Source of the DNA: an uncultured Anaerococcus sp.
GTDB lineage: Bacteria; Bacillota_A; Clostridia; Tissierellales; Peptoniphilaceae
Length of the DNA stretch: 10,190 nucleotides
Direction of reading: 5' to 3'
NCBI GenBank assembly: GCA_945916625.1
Contig: CAMEGY010000018.1
Coordinates: forward strand, 1-10,190
Part shown: in pieces, positions 1 through 5,614 of the stretch
How the letters are laid out: each line of letters opens with the position of its first letter
How positions within the stretch are numbered: the stretch's first letter is position 1
The notes under the pieces: model-generated
Databases searched by the model: none
What the model was told of the DNA's origin: nothing
Seen by the model: the letters and a program-made list of their open reading frames with translations, nothing else
Program-made: the position numbers and the translations under genes

Positions 1-108
1 AGACTTGCCGAAGAAGCAAAGAAGGCTGAAGAAGCTAGACTTGCCGAAGAAGCAAAGAAGGCTGAAGAAGCTAGACTTGCCGAAGAAGCAAGAAAAGCTG
101 AAGAAGCC
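1..108 (+). repeat. Three tandem 36-bp repeats coding a 12-aa charged helix unit
   Basis: Bases 1-36 and 37-72 are identical. Bases 73-108 are a third copy with a few changes (AAG-AAG to AGA-AAA, and the last GCT to GCC). Each copy encodes RLAEEAKKAEEA or a near variant. The array begins at the window edge, so more copies probably lie upstream. It forms the helical stalk or linker of the NlpC/P60 protein. Confidence 0.95.
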
Positions 109-567
109 AAAGCAGCTGAAGCACAGAAACAACAAGTACAAGAAGTTGTTAAAGAAGTAGAAGAAGTTGTTAATACTCAAGCGCCAGCTAATCAAGGCGG
201 TCAAAGTGTAGCAAATATAGCAAGCCAATTTGTTGGCCTACCATATGTATGGGGATCATCAAATCCAAGCGTAGGATTTGACTGCTCAGGTCTTACATCT
301 TATGCTTATAGACAAATGGGAATAACAATTCCACACAGTTCTGCTGCTCAATTTAACAATGGATATGCAGTAGATGTGAATAACCTAAAAGCAGGAGACC
401 TTGTATTCTTCTCATTTGGCGGAGGTGGAATCGACCACGTAGGTATGATCACAAGTTCAGACGGAACATTTGTTCACGCATCTACACCACAAACTGGAGT
501 TAGAATTGATAACATATTTAATGGATCATTCCAAACTGCATTTAGAGGTGCAAGAAGAATTTATTAA
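1..567 (+). CDS. NlpC/P60 (C40) family cell-wall endopeptidase, 3' part
   Basis: The frame is open from base 1 to a TAA at 565-567, so 188 residues are visible and the N-terminus (presumably with a signal peptide) lies upstream. Residues 1 to about 45 are a highly charged Ala/Glu/Lys helix-forming region built of 12-residue repeats (RLAEEAKKAEEA). A short linker follows, then an NlpC/P60 domain from about residue 68 to the end. The papain-like catalytic set is visible: Cys95 in FDCSGL, His146 in DHVGM and His159 in FVHAS. The typical GLPYVWGSS and LKAGDLVFF segments are also present. Family members are usually secreted and cleave peptide stems of peptidoglycan, typically D-Glu-diamino acid bonds; the exact substrate here is unknown. 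A hairpin terminator follows directly, so the gene ends its transcript. An internal ATG at 316 is not a sensible start because it lies after the catalytic Cys. Confidence 0.93.
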   Translation, partial: RLAEEAKKAEEARLAEEAKKAEEARLAEEARKAEEAKAAEAQKQQVQEVVKEVEEVVNTQAPANQGGQSVANIASQFVGLPYVWGSSNPSVGFDCSGLTSYAYRQMGITIPHSSAAQFNNGYAVDVNNLKAGDLVFFSFGGGGIDHVGMITSSDGTFVHASTPQTGVRIDNIFNGSFQTAFRGARRIY

Positions 568-581
568 AAACTATAAAAATA

Positions 582-611
582 CGCCCAAGGCCAAAAGCTC
601 AGGGCGTTTTT
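582..611 (+). terminator. Rho-independent terminator after the NlpC/P60 gene
   Basis: CGCCC (582-586) pairs with GGGCG (602-606), and a GGC/GCT inner pairing can extend the stem. TTTTT (607-611) follows. It lies 15 bases after the stop codon and 14 bases before the next start. Confidence 0.8.
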
Positions 612-624
612 ATTTAGGGTAATT

Positions 625-1419
625 ATGGAAATATTAACTACAAATAAATTAAGAGATGAAATAATTAATAGTTTAAAAAAACATAGTTTTGTCAATAAAA
701 TATTATTATTAAGCAAAGAACCGACTGAAGAAGTTAACCATTATAAAAAAGTCATAATTAAAAGATGCAAAGAATTTAATATTGATTATATAGATAAAGA
801 ATTTTTCCAAGAAACAAACGAACAAATCCTAAATTTTATTAATTCCCATGATAGCAAAGATGGATTTATAATCTTAGCTCCATTTGGAGATAGTGTAGAC
901 CTTTCTATCCTAAGAAAAAATATCAAACTAAAAGACTTAGATTCCTTTACATACAAAAGCCAAGGAATGATATTTGAAGGGCTTAAAGAATATTTGCCTG
1001 CTACGGCAAAGGCTGTAGTTAGGTTTATGGATAGTCAAAATGTTGATTATAAGGGAAAAAATATTGTAATTGCTAATAACACCAATATTATAGGTAGGCC
1101 TTTAGCCTTATATCTTGCCACAAAAAGGGCGAGCGTGAGGATTATAAATAGTCTTACAAAAAACCCTAGATCTATGATCAAAAATGCTGATATTTTTATT
1201 TCTGCTATAGGAAAAGCGGAATATTACGATAAATCGTACTTTAAAGATGGCTCTTTAATAATAGATGTGGGAACTTCTTATAAAAACGGTAAGATAGTTG
1301 GGGATGTAGATGTAGATTCAATAAAGGATCTTGATATAAAATACCTAGGAAGCAAAAATGGTATTGGATCAATTACGACAATAACATTAGTGGAAGGACT
1401 TATAGATAAATGCCAATAG
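625..1419 (+). CDS. FolD-like protein with degenerate active site
   Basis: The 264-aa product aligns along its length with FolD, the methylene-THF dehydrogenase/methenyl-THF cyclohydrolase that interconverts one-carbon folates (usually about 280 aa). Preserved features include Tyr40 of the YxxxK motif, Asp106 in KDLDS (canonical KDVDG), PAT at 125-127 (canonical PCT), the Rossmann segment NTNIIGRPL (152-160), NADIFISAIGK (187-197), LIIDVG (211-216) and NGKIVGDV (221-228). Several key positions differ. The catalytic Lys four residues after Tyr40 is Ile44. The VQLPLP substrate loop reads ILAPFG (83-88), losing the Gln. The PGGVGPMT motif reads KNGIGSIT (244-251). I therefore infer a divergent paralogue, possibly without cyclohydrolase activity. 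ATG 625 follows TAGGG (614-618). Its 3' end overlaps the next gene by 10 bp, so the two are probably translated together. An authentic but very divergent folD remains possible. Confidence 0.8.
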   Translation: MEILTTNKLRDEIINSLKKHSFVNKILLLSKEPTEEVNHYKKVIIKRCKEFNIDYIDKEFFQETNEQILNFINSHDSKDGFIILAPFGDSVDLSILRKNIKLKDLDSFTYKSQGMIFEGLKEYLPATAKAVVRFMDSQNVDYKGKNIVIANNTNIIGRPLALYLATKRASVRIINSLTKNPRSMIKNADIFISAIGKAEYYDKSYFKDGSLIIDVGTSYKNGKIVGDVDVDSIKDLDIKYLGSKNGIGSITTITLVEGLIDKCQ

Positions 1420-2402
1420 TAAATAAAGAACAGGATTTAAAAAGATATAATGAATTTGTAAGAAATTCTGAATATGCAAGGCCAATGCAAGATACAAATT
1501 GGTCTAAAATAAAGAATAACTGGACCCACGATTTTGTTTATCTGGAAGAAAACAAACAAATAATTGCAGCCATGTCTGTAATAGGAATTAAAAATACCAA
1601 TGGCAAACATTTTTTATATGCTCCTAGAGGACCAGTCTGTAACTTTAAGGACATTAAGCTAGTAGAAGCTTTAATTAAAGAAGCAGAGGTTCTTAAGGAA
1701 AAATATGATGCTTTTCTTCTAAGAATGGATCCAGAATTAAACTTTGATGAGAAACTTGTATATGATTATAGACAGCTAGGCTATGATTTTAGATCTGTGG
1801 GCCTAGATACACATTCCTTTACTCAACCAAGATATAATATGATTATTGATTTAACAAGCCATGACATAGACTCTATATTTGAAAGCTTTTCTTCAAAGGG
1901 TAGGTATAATGTTAGAAAATCAATAAGGGCTGGCATAAAAACTATAAACAAAACTGATGAAGAAGGCCTAGAAATTTTCTATAATCTAACAAAGATAATG
2001 GCGGAAAGACAAGAAATTGGACATAGACCAAAAGATTATTATAAGAGACTTATTGATTATCTAAATGGTGAGATTTTTATATCTTATTTTGAAGATAAAG
2101 CTCTTTCAGCATCACTTCTTATTCCTTATGGAAAAAAGGTTTATTACCTATATGCAGCAAGCTCTAATGAAATGAGAAATAAGATGCCAAATTATAATAT
2201 GATATGGGAAGAGATAAAGTGGACTATAGAAAATGGCTATGACTACCTAGATTTAGGAGGTACTTTTAGTCTAGACTCAAGGGATGGACTATATAGATTT
2301 AAACAAGCTTTTTGTTATCCAGATAAGTATTCAAACTTCATCGGTGAGCTCGATGTAGTCTATGATAGAGAAAAATATGAAGAATTTTTGATTACTAAAT
2401 AA
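1410..2402 (+). CDS. FemAB/FemX-family peptidoglycan bridge aminoacyltransferase, short form
   Basis: The 330-aa product has the double-GNAT layout of the FemABX family, which transfers amino acids from aminoacyl-tRNA to the lipid II stem peptide to build the interpeptide bridge at the cytoplasmic membrane face. Recognisable segments are the N-terminal PMQDTNWSKIKNNW (25-38), YAPRGPV (70-76), RYNVRKSIRAGI (165-176), YYLYAASSNEMRNKMPNY (235-252), the YLDLGGT strand (269-275) and LYRFKQAF (284-291). It lacks the coiled-coil arm of staphylococcal FemA, which resembles the short Weissella viridescens FemX in length. ATG 1410 sits inside the end of the folD-like gene, with AAGGA at 1394-1398; the spacing is long, so coupling to upstream translation is likely. 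The amino acid added cannot be told from sequence. Confidence 0.88.
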   Translation: MPIVNKEQDLKRYNEFVRNSEYARPMQDTNWSKIKNNWTHDFVYLEENKQIIAAMSVIGIKNTNGKHFLYAPRGPVCNFKDIKLVEALIKEAEVLKEKYDAFLLRMDPELNFDEKLVYDYRQLGYDFRSVGLDTHSFTQPRYNMIIDLTSHDIDSIFESFSSKGRYNVRKSIRAGIKTINKTDEEGLEIFYNLTKIMAERQEIGHRPKDYYKRLIDYLNGEIFISYFEDKALSASLLIPYGKKVYYLYAASSNEMRNKMPNYNMIWEEIKWTIENGYDYLDLGGTFSLDSRDGLYRFKQAFCYPDKYSNFIGELDVVYDREKYEEFLITK

Positions 2403-2433
2403 AAAAATCCCCTCAAAAACGAGGGGATAATTT
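2403..2433. terminator. Bidirectional terminator between femX-like gene and tpx
   Basis: TCCCCTC (2408-2414) pairs perfectly with GAGGGGA (2421-2427) around a 6-base loop. T-rich sequence follows on the plus strand (2431-2435), and an A run (2401-2407) gives a U tract on the minus strand. It therefore serves both convergent genes. Confidence 0.9.
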
Positions 2434-2955
2434 TTATTCTTGCTCTTTTTCTAATGATATTGCAGCATCTATTGCTTCGCTGTATTCTGGTAGGTCAGTG
2501 TTTTGATCTAGATAGTTTACAAATTTAACTGTATTATCCTTATCTACTACAAACACAGAACGGTTTTGAAGTTTTAATTCTTCTATTAGAGTTCCATATT
2601 TTTCAGAAAAATCTCTAGTATTGTAGTCAGACACAAATTTGATATTATCTGCCTTCTTAACACGTTTAAATCTAGATTGTGCAAATGGCAAGTCATTTGA
2701 TATTGTCACTACTACAATATTGTCCGAAAAATTTTTAGCAGCTCTTTGAAATAGTTTTGTTTGAAGTTCACAAACATCAGTATCTAATGAAGGTACAACT
2801 GATAAAATTTTTATCTTTCCTTCTTCAGCTTCGTAAAAATCGTAAGGTGAGAGGTCCATATTATCAGCTTTGAAGTTTGGAGCCATGTCGCCAACCTTAA
2901 GCTTACTGCCTTTAACCGTAATATCTACAGTACCGAATTTTCCTTTTCTTGACAT
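2434..2955 (-). CDS. tpx: Thiol peroxidase Tpx, lacking the usual resolving cysteine
   Basis: This is an atypical 2-Cys peroxiredoxin-family protein that reduces hydrogen and alkyl peroxides in the cytoplasm. I choose the ATG at 2955 (173 aa): the Shine-Dalgarno AAGGAG (2967-2962) directly abuts an upstream ATG at 2961, leaving no spacing, but lies 6 bases from the ATG at 2955. Counting from that start, the PSLDTDVC motif gives peroxidatic Cys62 with Thr59, and the active-site Arg is probably Arg132 in NRSVFVVD. In E. coli Tpx the resolving Cys95 lies in DLPFAQSRFC; here the same segment reads DLPFAQSRFK (Lys97). Cys62 is the only cysteine in the protein, so the intramolecular disulfide of the family cannot form. 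A 1-Cys mechanism with an external thiol is the inference. It has its own promoter and diverges from the bL25 gene. Confidence 0.94.
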   Translation of the reverse strand: MSRKGKFGTVDITVKGSKLKVGDMAPNFKADNMDLSPYDFYEAEEGKIKILSVVPSLDTDVCELQTKLFQRAAKNFSDNIVVVTISNDLPFAQSRFKRVKKADNIKFVSDYNTRDFSEKYGTLIEELKLQNRSVFVVDKDNTVKFVNYLDQNTDLPEYSEAIDAAISLEKEQE

Positions 2956-2997
2956 AAACATCTCCTTATTTTATTTGTTTTTCCTCTTCTTACCTAT

Positions 2998-3026
2998 ATT
3001 CTATATCAATTGACAATATTTATCAA
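2998..3026 (-). promoter_or_regulatory. Candidate tpx promoter
   Basis: Read on the minus strand, TTGATA (3026-3021), a 17-base spacer and TAGAAT (3003-2998) make a sigma-A-like promoter. It is followed by a leader of about 30 bases and the AAGGAG of tpx. Its -35 and spacer coincide with the paired TATCAATTGA elements. Confidence 0.6.
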
Positions 3027-3030
3027 TTGA
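3004..3030. repeat. Direct repeat TATCAATTGA x2, candidate operator
   Basis: TATCAATTGA occurs at 3004-3013 and again at 3021-3030. Each copy contains the perfect palindrome TCAATTGA, and the centres are 17 bp apart. The pair lies between tpx and the bL25 gene, over the tpx -35/spacer and over the TTGACA of the best upstream bL25 promoter. The layout suits a repressor or activator acting on one or both genes; no regulator is identified. Confidence 0.5.
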
Positions 3031-3037
3031 ATATAAA
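3010..3037 (+). promoter_or_regulatory. Candidate distal promoter for the bL25 gene
   Basis: TTGACA (3010-3015), a 16-base spacer and TATAAA (3032-3037) are close to consensus. The -35 overlaps the first TATCAATTGA copy. A weaker overlapping pair is TTGAAT (3027-3032) with TATACT (3049-3054). Confidence 0.5.
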
Positions 3038-3057
3038 AATTTTTAACCTATACTTTA

Positions 3058-3086
3058 TTGTAAATTAGGGAAACATAGGGTATAAT
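3058..3086 (+). promoter_or_regulatory. Candidate proximal promoter for the bL25 gene
   Basis: TTGTAA (3058-3063), a 17-base spacer and a perfect TATAAT (3081-3086) lie 29 bases before the start codon. A strong AAGGAGG (3105-3111) sits four bases from the ATG, which fits a highly translated ribosomal protein gene. Confidence 0.7.
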
Positions 3087-3115
3087 TAGCTAGTATGAAT
3101 TAATAAGGAGGCAAA

Positions 3116-3766
3116 ATGGCTAATATAGTTTTACAAGCAGATAAAAGAGAAGCTACTGGTAAAAACTCAGTTAAAAAAATTAGAAATAACGAATTAATTC
3201 CAGGAGTTATCTATGCTAAAAATCAAGAAAATGTAAATGTTCAATTCACAGCTAGAGATTTTGAAAAAGTACTTAGACAAGCTGGAACATCTACTATTAT
3301 TTCCCTAGATATCAATGGAGAGGCACAAGAAGTTCTTATCAAAGATTTCCAAAATCACCCATACAAGAACCAGTTTTTACACGTTGATTTCCAAGCAATC
3401 GACCAAAACGAAACAATCAGAGTTACTGTTCCAGTTGTTCTTGTTAACAGAGATGACATGGTAGCAGTTGAAGGTGTACTTGTACAAAACCTTGACGATG
3501 TTGAAGTAGAATGTCTACCAAAATACATCCCACAAACAGCTGATGTTGATGTAAAAGAAATGCAAATCGGTGATAACAAAACAATTGCTGACCTTGATAT
3601 CTTCGCAAATGAAAACATCACAATCCTTGCTGATGAAGATGAAGTAGTTTGCTCATTACAAGAAGTTTCTGAAGAAGTAATCGAAGATGAAGAAGCTGAA
3701 GTAGCAGATGCGGCAGACGTACCAACTGTAGATGAAACAGAAGAAGACGAAGAAGACGCTGAATAA
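3116..3766 (+). CDS. rplY: Ribosomal protein bL25, long CTC/TL5 type
   Basis: The 216-aa product is a large-subunit ribosomal protein of the general-stress Ctc type that binds 5S rRNA. The N-terminal 5S-binding domain spans about residues 1-92. It shows KREATGKNSVKKIR (10-23), IPGVIYAK (28-35; many homologues have IYGK) and KDFQNHPYKNQFLHVDF (76-92). The beta-rich TL5 C-terminal domain follows to about residue 183. A strongly acidic tail of Glu/Asp/Ala (184-216) ends the protein, as in many Firmicutes and thermophile long forms. The start is fixed by an ideal AAGGAGG four bases upstream. It has its own promoters and its own terminator, so it is probably monocistronic. The divergent placement next to the peroxide-defence gene tpx is compatible with shared stress control, but that is inference. 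Confidence 0.96.
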   Translation: MANIVLQADKREATGKNSVKKIRNNELIPGVIYAKNQENVNVQFTARDFEKVLRQAGTSTIISLDINGEAQEVLIKDFQNHPYKNQFLHVDFQAIDQNETIRVTVPVVLVNRDDMVAVEGVLVQNLDDVEVECLPKYIPQTADVDVKEMQIGDNKTIADLDIFANENITILADEDEVVCSLQEVSEEVIEDEEAEVADAADVPTVDETEEDEEDAE

Positions 3767-3771
3767 TTTTT

Positions 3772-3806
3772 AAAACCATTGGTCTCATAAAAGACAATGG
3801 TTTTTT
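3772..3806 (+). terminator. Rho-independent terminator after the bL25 gene
   Basis: AAAACCATT (3772-3780) pairs with AATGGTTTT (3796-3804). An inner GTCT/AGAC pairing extends the hairpin, and the right arm runs into a T tract ending at 3806. Confidence 0.9.
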
Positions 3807-3838
3807 ATTTGCATATTTTTATGGCAATAATTTATAGC

Positions 3839-3868
3839 TAGACTTAAATTATGATTATATAGTATAAT
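3839..3868 (+). promoter_or_regulatory. Candidate tmk promoter, placing transcription start at the ATG
   Basis: A perfect TATAAT (3863-3868) has a weak TAGACT (3839-3844) 18 bases upstream. Only six bases separate the -10 from the tmk ATG at 3875. Transcription would begin on or next to the start codon, giving a leaderless mRNA. Confidence 0.55.
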
Positions 3869-3874
3869 AATACT

Positions 3875-4498
3875 ATGAACGGAAAATTTATAGTTTTTGA
3901 AGGCCCAGACGGGGCGGGCAAAACAACAATAATAAAAAAAGTTAAAGAGATTCTAGAAAAACAAGATTTGTCTATAAGCTATTATAGAGAACCGGGCGGC
4001 ACAGATATATCTGAAAAAATTAGGTCAATTATAATTGATAATGACAATCATCTAATGGACCCTAAAACTGAAGCCTTATTATTTGCTTCATCTAGGGCCC
4101 AGCTAGTAGCAGAAAAAATAGTACCTGACCTAAAAGTAGGAAAGATTGTCATTTGCGATCGTTTTGTAATGTCATCACTTCTTTACCAGGGTCTTGGGAG
4201 AAATCTGGGTATAGATAATGTAAAAAAGATAAATGATTTTGCTACTGGAGATATAAAACCAGATTTAACCTTATTTTTTAATATAGATTATAAAACCGCT
4301 CTTGAGAGGAAAAGAGCGAACTTCTCGCCAGATAGGCTAGAAAATGAAGATTTTTCTTTCCACAAAACTATATTCGATGGTTATTTAGAAATGGCAGACT
4401 TATACAGAGATGAAATTGTGAAAGTAGATGCGAGAAAATCTATAGAAGATTTAACAAGTGATGTAATGGATATTATAAATCAATTATTGGAGGATTAG
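3875..4498 (+). CDS. tmk: Thymidylate kinase
   Basis: The 207-aa product phosphorylates dTMP to dTDP with ATP, an essential step of dTTP synthesis. The family landmarks are all in place: P-loop FEGPDGAGKTT (8-18), the dTMP-contacting REPGGT (38-43), LLFASSRAQ (68-76), the DR(Y/F/H) motif as DRF (95-97) followed by VMSSLLYQG, and a LID stretch RKRANFSPDRLE (145-156). The length is typical. ATG 3875 is forced: the P-loop begins at residue 10 and an in-frame TAG stands at 3860-3862. There is no Shine-Dalgarno and a TATAAT lies just upstream, so leaderless translation is likely. It heads a compact cluster with darA, holB and ricT; B. subtilis has the same order with yaaR added between darA and holB. 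Confidence 0.97.
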   Translation: MNGKFIVFEGPDGAGKTTIIKKVKEILEKQDLSISYYREPGGTDISEKIRSIIIDNDNHLMDPKTEALLFASSRAQLVAEKIVPDLKVGKIVICDRFVMSSLLYQGLGRNLGIDNVKKINDFATGDIKPDLTLFFNIDYKTALERKRANFSPDRLENEDFSFHKTIFDGYLEMADLYRDEIVKVDARKSIEDLTSDVMDIINQLLED

Positions 4499-4499
4499 G

Positions 4500-4829
4500 A
4501 TGAAATTATTAATAGCTATAGTTCAAGATGCAGATGTTAATTTTTTAATTGACGCCCTAACAGAAAAAGGATACAGAATTACAAAATTATCAACAACAGG
4601 TGGCTTCCTTAAGAAAGGAAATACCACATTACTAATAGGTGTCGAAGAAGAAAAACTTGATGAAGCTCTTAAAATTATAGAGAAAAATTGTAAGAAGAGA
4701 AATACAACTACCACAATTATAAATCCTACTGGTGAGAGCTCACTTATTAGCTCTACTGTGCCTATAGAAATAGGGGTAGGTGGGGCAACCATATTTATAA
4801 TTGATGTTGAACAATATATACAGATATGA
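4500..4829 (+). CDS. darA: Cyclic-di-AMP receptor DarA (PstA/YaaQ family)
   Basis: The 109-aa product is a PII-like trimeric protein that binds the second messenger c-di-AMP; its downstream partner is not firmly known in most species. The full-length family pattern is present: an N-terminal MKLLIAIVQDADVNFLIDAL strand-helix, GYRITKLSTTGGFL (24-37) and the diagnostic GGFLKKGNTTLLIGV (34-48). The C-terminal strand GGATIFIIDV (94-103) follows. Arg26, Thr28, Gly35 and Asn41 fall in the ligand-binding segments known from the family. It starts one base after the tmk stop, with GGAGG (4489-4493) lying within the end of tmk, and overlaps holB by four bases (ATGA). It is therefore translated as part of the same operon. 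Confidence 0.95.
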   Translation: MKLLIAIVQDADVNFLIDALTEKGYRITKLSTTGGFLKKGNTTLLIGVEEEKLDEALKIIEKNCKKRNTTTTIINPTGESSLISSTVPIEIGVGGATIFIIDVEQYIQI

Positions 4830-5614
4830 GCCTATTAGATAGTCAGATAAAAAATAAAAGTCTATCTAATGCCTATATAATTGAGGGAGAGGATTTAGAA
4901 TATAACTTAGAATATGCTAAGAACTTTGTTAAAAAAGTCTTTGATTCTTATGGCCTAAGTCCTAATCTTTCAACAAATCCGGATTTTGAAATTATTGACA
5001 AAGATCCAATAGATATACAAACAATAAGGTTTTTGATAAAAGACATGGTAATAAGACCTGTGAATAATAAAATTAAAGTCTATATTATTCATAATGCACA
5101 AAACCTGAGGATTGAGTCAGCCAATGCAATGCTTAAATCTTTAGAAGAGTTAAAAGATTATAGCCTAATTATATTTACAGCGGATAATAGTGGAAAAATT
5201 CTTCCAACTATTAGGTCTAGGTGTCAAATTATTTCATTAAATACAATAAATGAAAAAATAGGCCTAGATATGAATAGGTTATCTGATTTACTAGCAAAAG
5301 TCTATCAAGGCGATATATCGGCTTATTATAAAGAAAAAGAATTTTTATCTTCTTTCAATGAAGAAAAGTCAACTCTAATGGAGGGGATAATAAAAATATT
5401 TAGAGATTTGATTTACTATAAGTATCTAGGAGAAAGAGATAGGACTGGATATCATTATAATATAGAAAGTCTAGCTGGTCTTAACCTAGTAAGTATAGAA
5501 ATGCTCCTGGAGAAAATAGAATCAATATATAGGTCTTATAGGAATAATATAAATTTTGAATTGAGTATAGAAAATATATTTTTAAATATATACAGAGAAG
5601 GCAGGCAAAGTTAA
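4826..5614 (+). CDS. holB: DNA polymerase III delta-prime subunit, short form without zinc module
   Basis: The 262-aa product is the delta-prime clamp-loader subunit, an AAA+-like ATPase-fold protein that helps open the sliding clamp. Recognisable features are the N-terminal LSNAYIIEG (13-21), where a Walker A would sit but is absent (as in E. coli delta-prime). The NPDFEII segment (51-57), AQNLRIESANAMLKSLEEL (91-109) and the SRC motif in TIRSRCQII (128-136) also match. It is shorter than the usual 320-335 aa. The four-cysteine zinc module normally found before the HPD-like segment is missing; the only cysteine is that of SRC. Position between darA and ricT supports the assignment. Its start overlaps the darA stop (ATGA), and its stop overlaps the next start (TAATG). 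Confidence 0.9.
   Translation: MSLLDSQIKNKSLSNAYIIEGEDLEYNLEYAKNFVKKVFDSYGLSPNLSTNPDFEIIDKDPIDIQTIRFLIKDMVIRPVNNKIKVYIIHNAQNLRIESANAMLKSLEELKDYSLIIFTADNSGKILPTIRSRCQIISLNTINEKIGLDMNRLSDLLAKVYQGDISAYYKEKEFLSSFNEEKSTLMEGIIKIFRDLIYYKYLGERDRTGYHYNIESLAGLNLVSIEMLLEKIESIYRSYRNNINFELSIENIFLNIYREGRQS

Noticed and set aside
1..108. CRISPR array suggested by the regular 36-bp period
   Set aside because: The units are directly adjacent with no spacers and are in-frame coding sequence.
2955..2961. ATG 2961 as the tpx start
   Set aside because: The AAGGAG directly touches this ATG with no spacing, while ATG 2955 has the ideal six-base gap.
3355..3621. Minus-strand open frame inside the bL25 gene
   Set aside because: It is entirely antisense to a well-supported ribosomal protein gene, has no ribosome binding site and its Ser/Thr-rich peptide is typical of a shadow frame.
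4523..4792. Minus-strand open frame inside darA
   Set aside because: It is antisense to a conserved gene, and the composition reflects the complement of darA.
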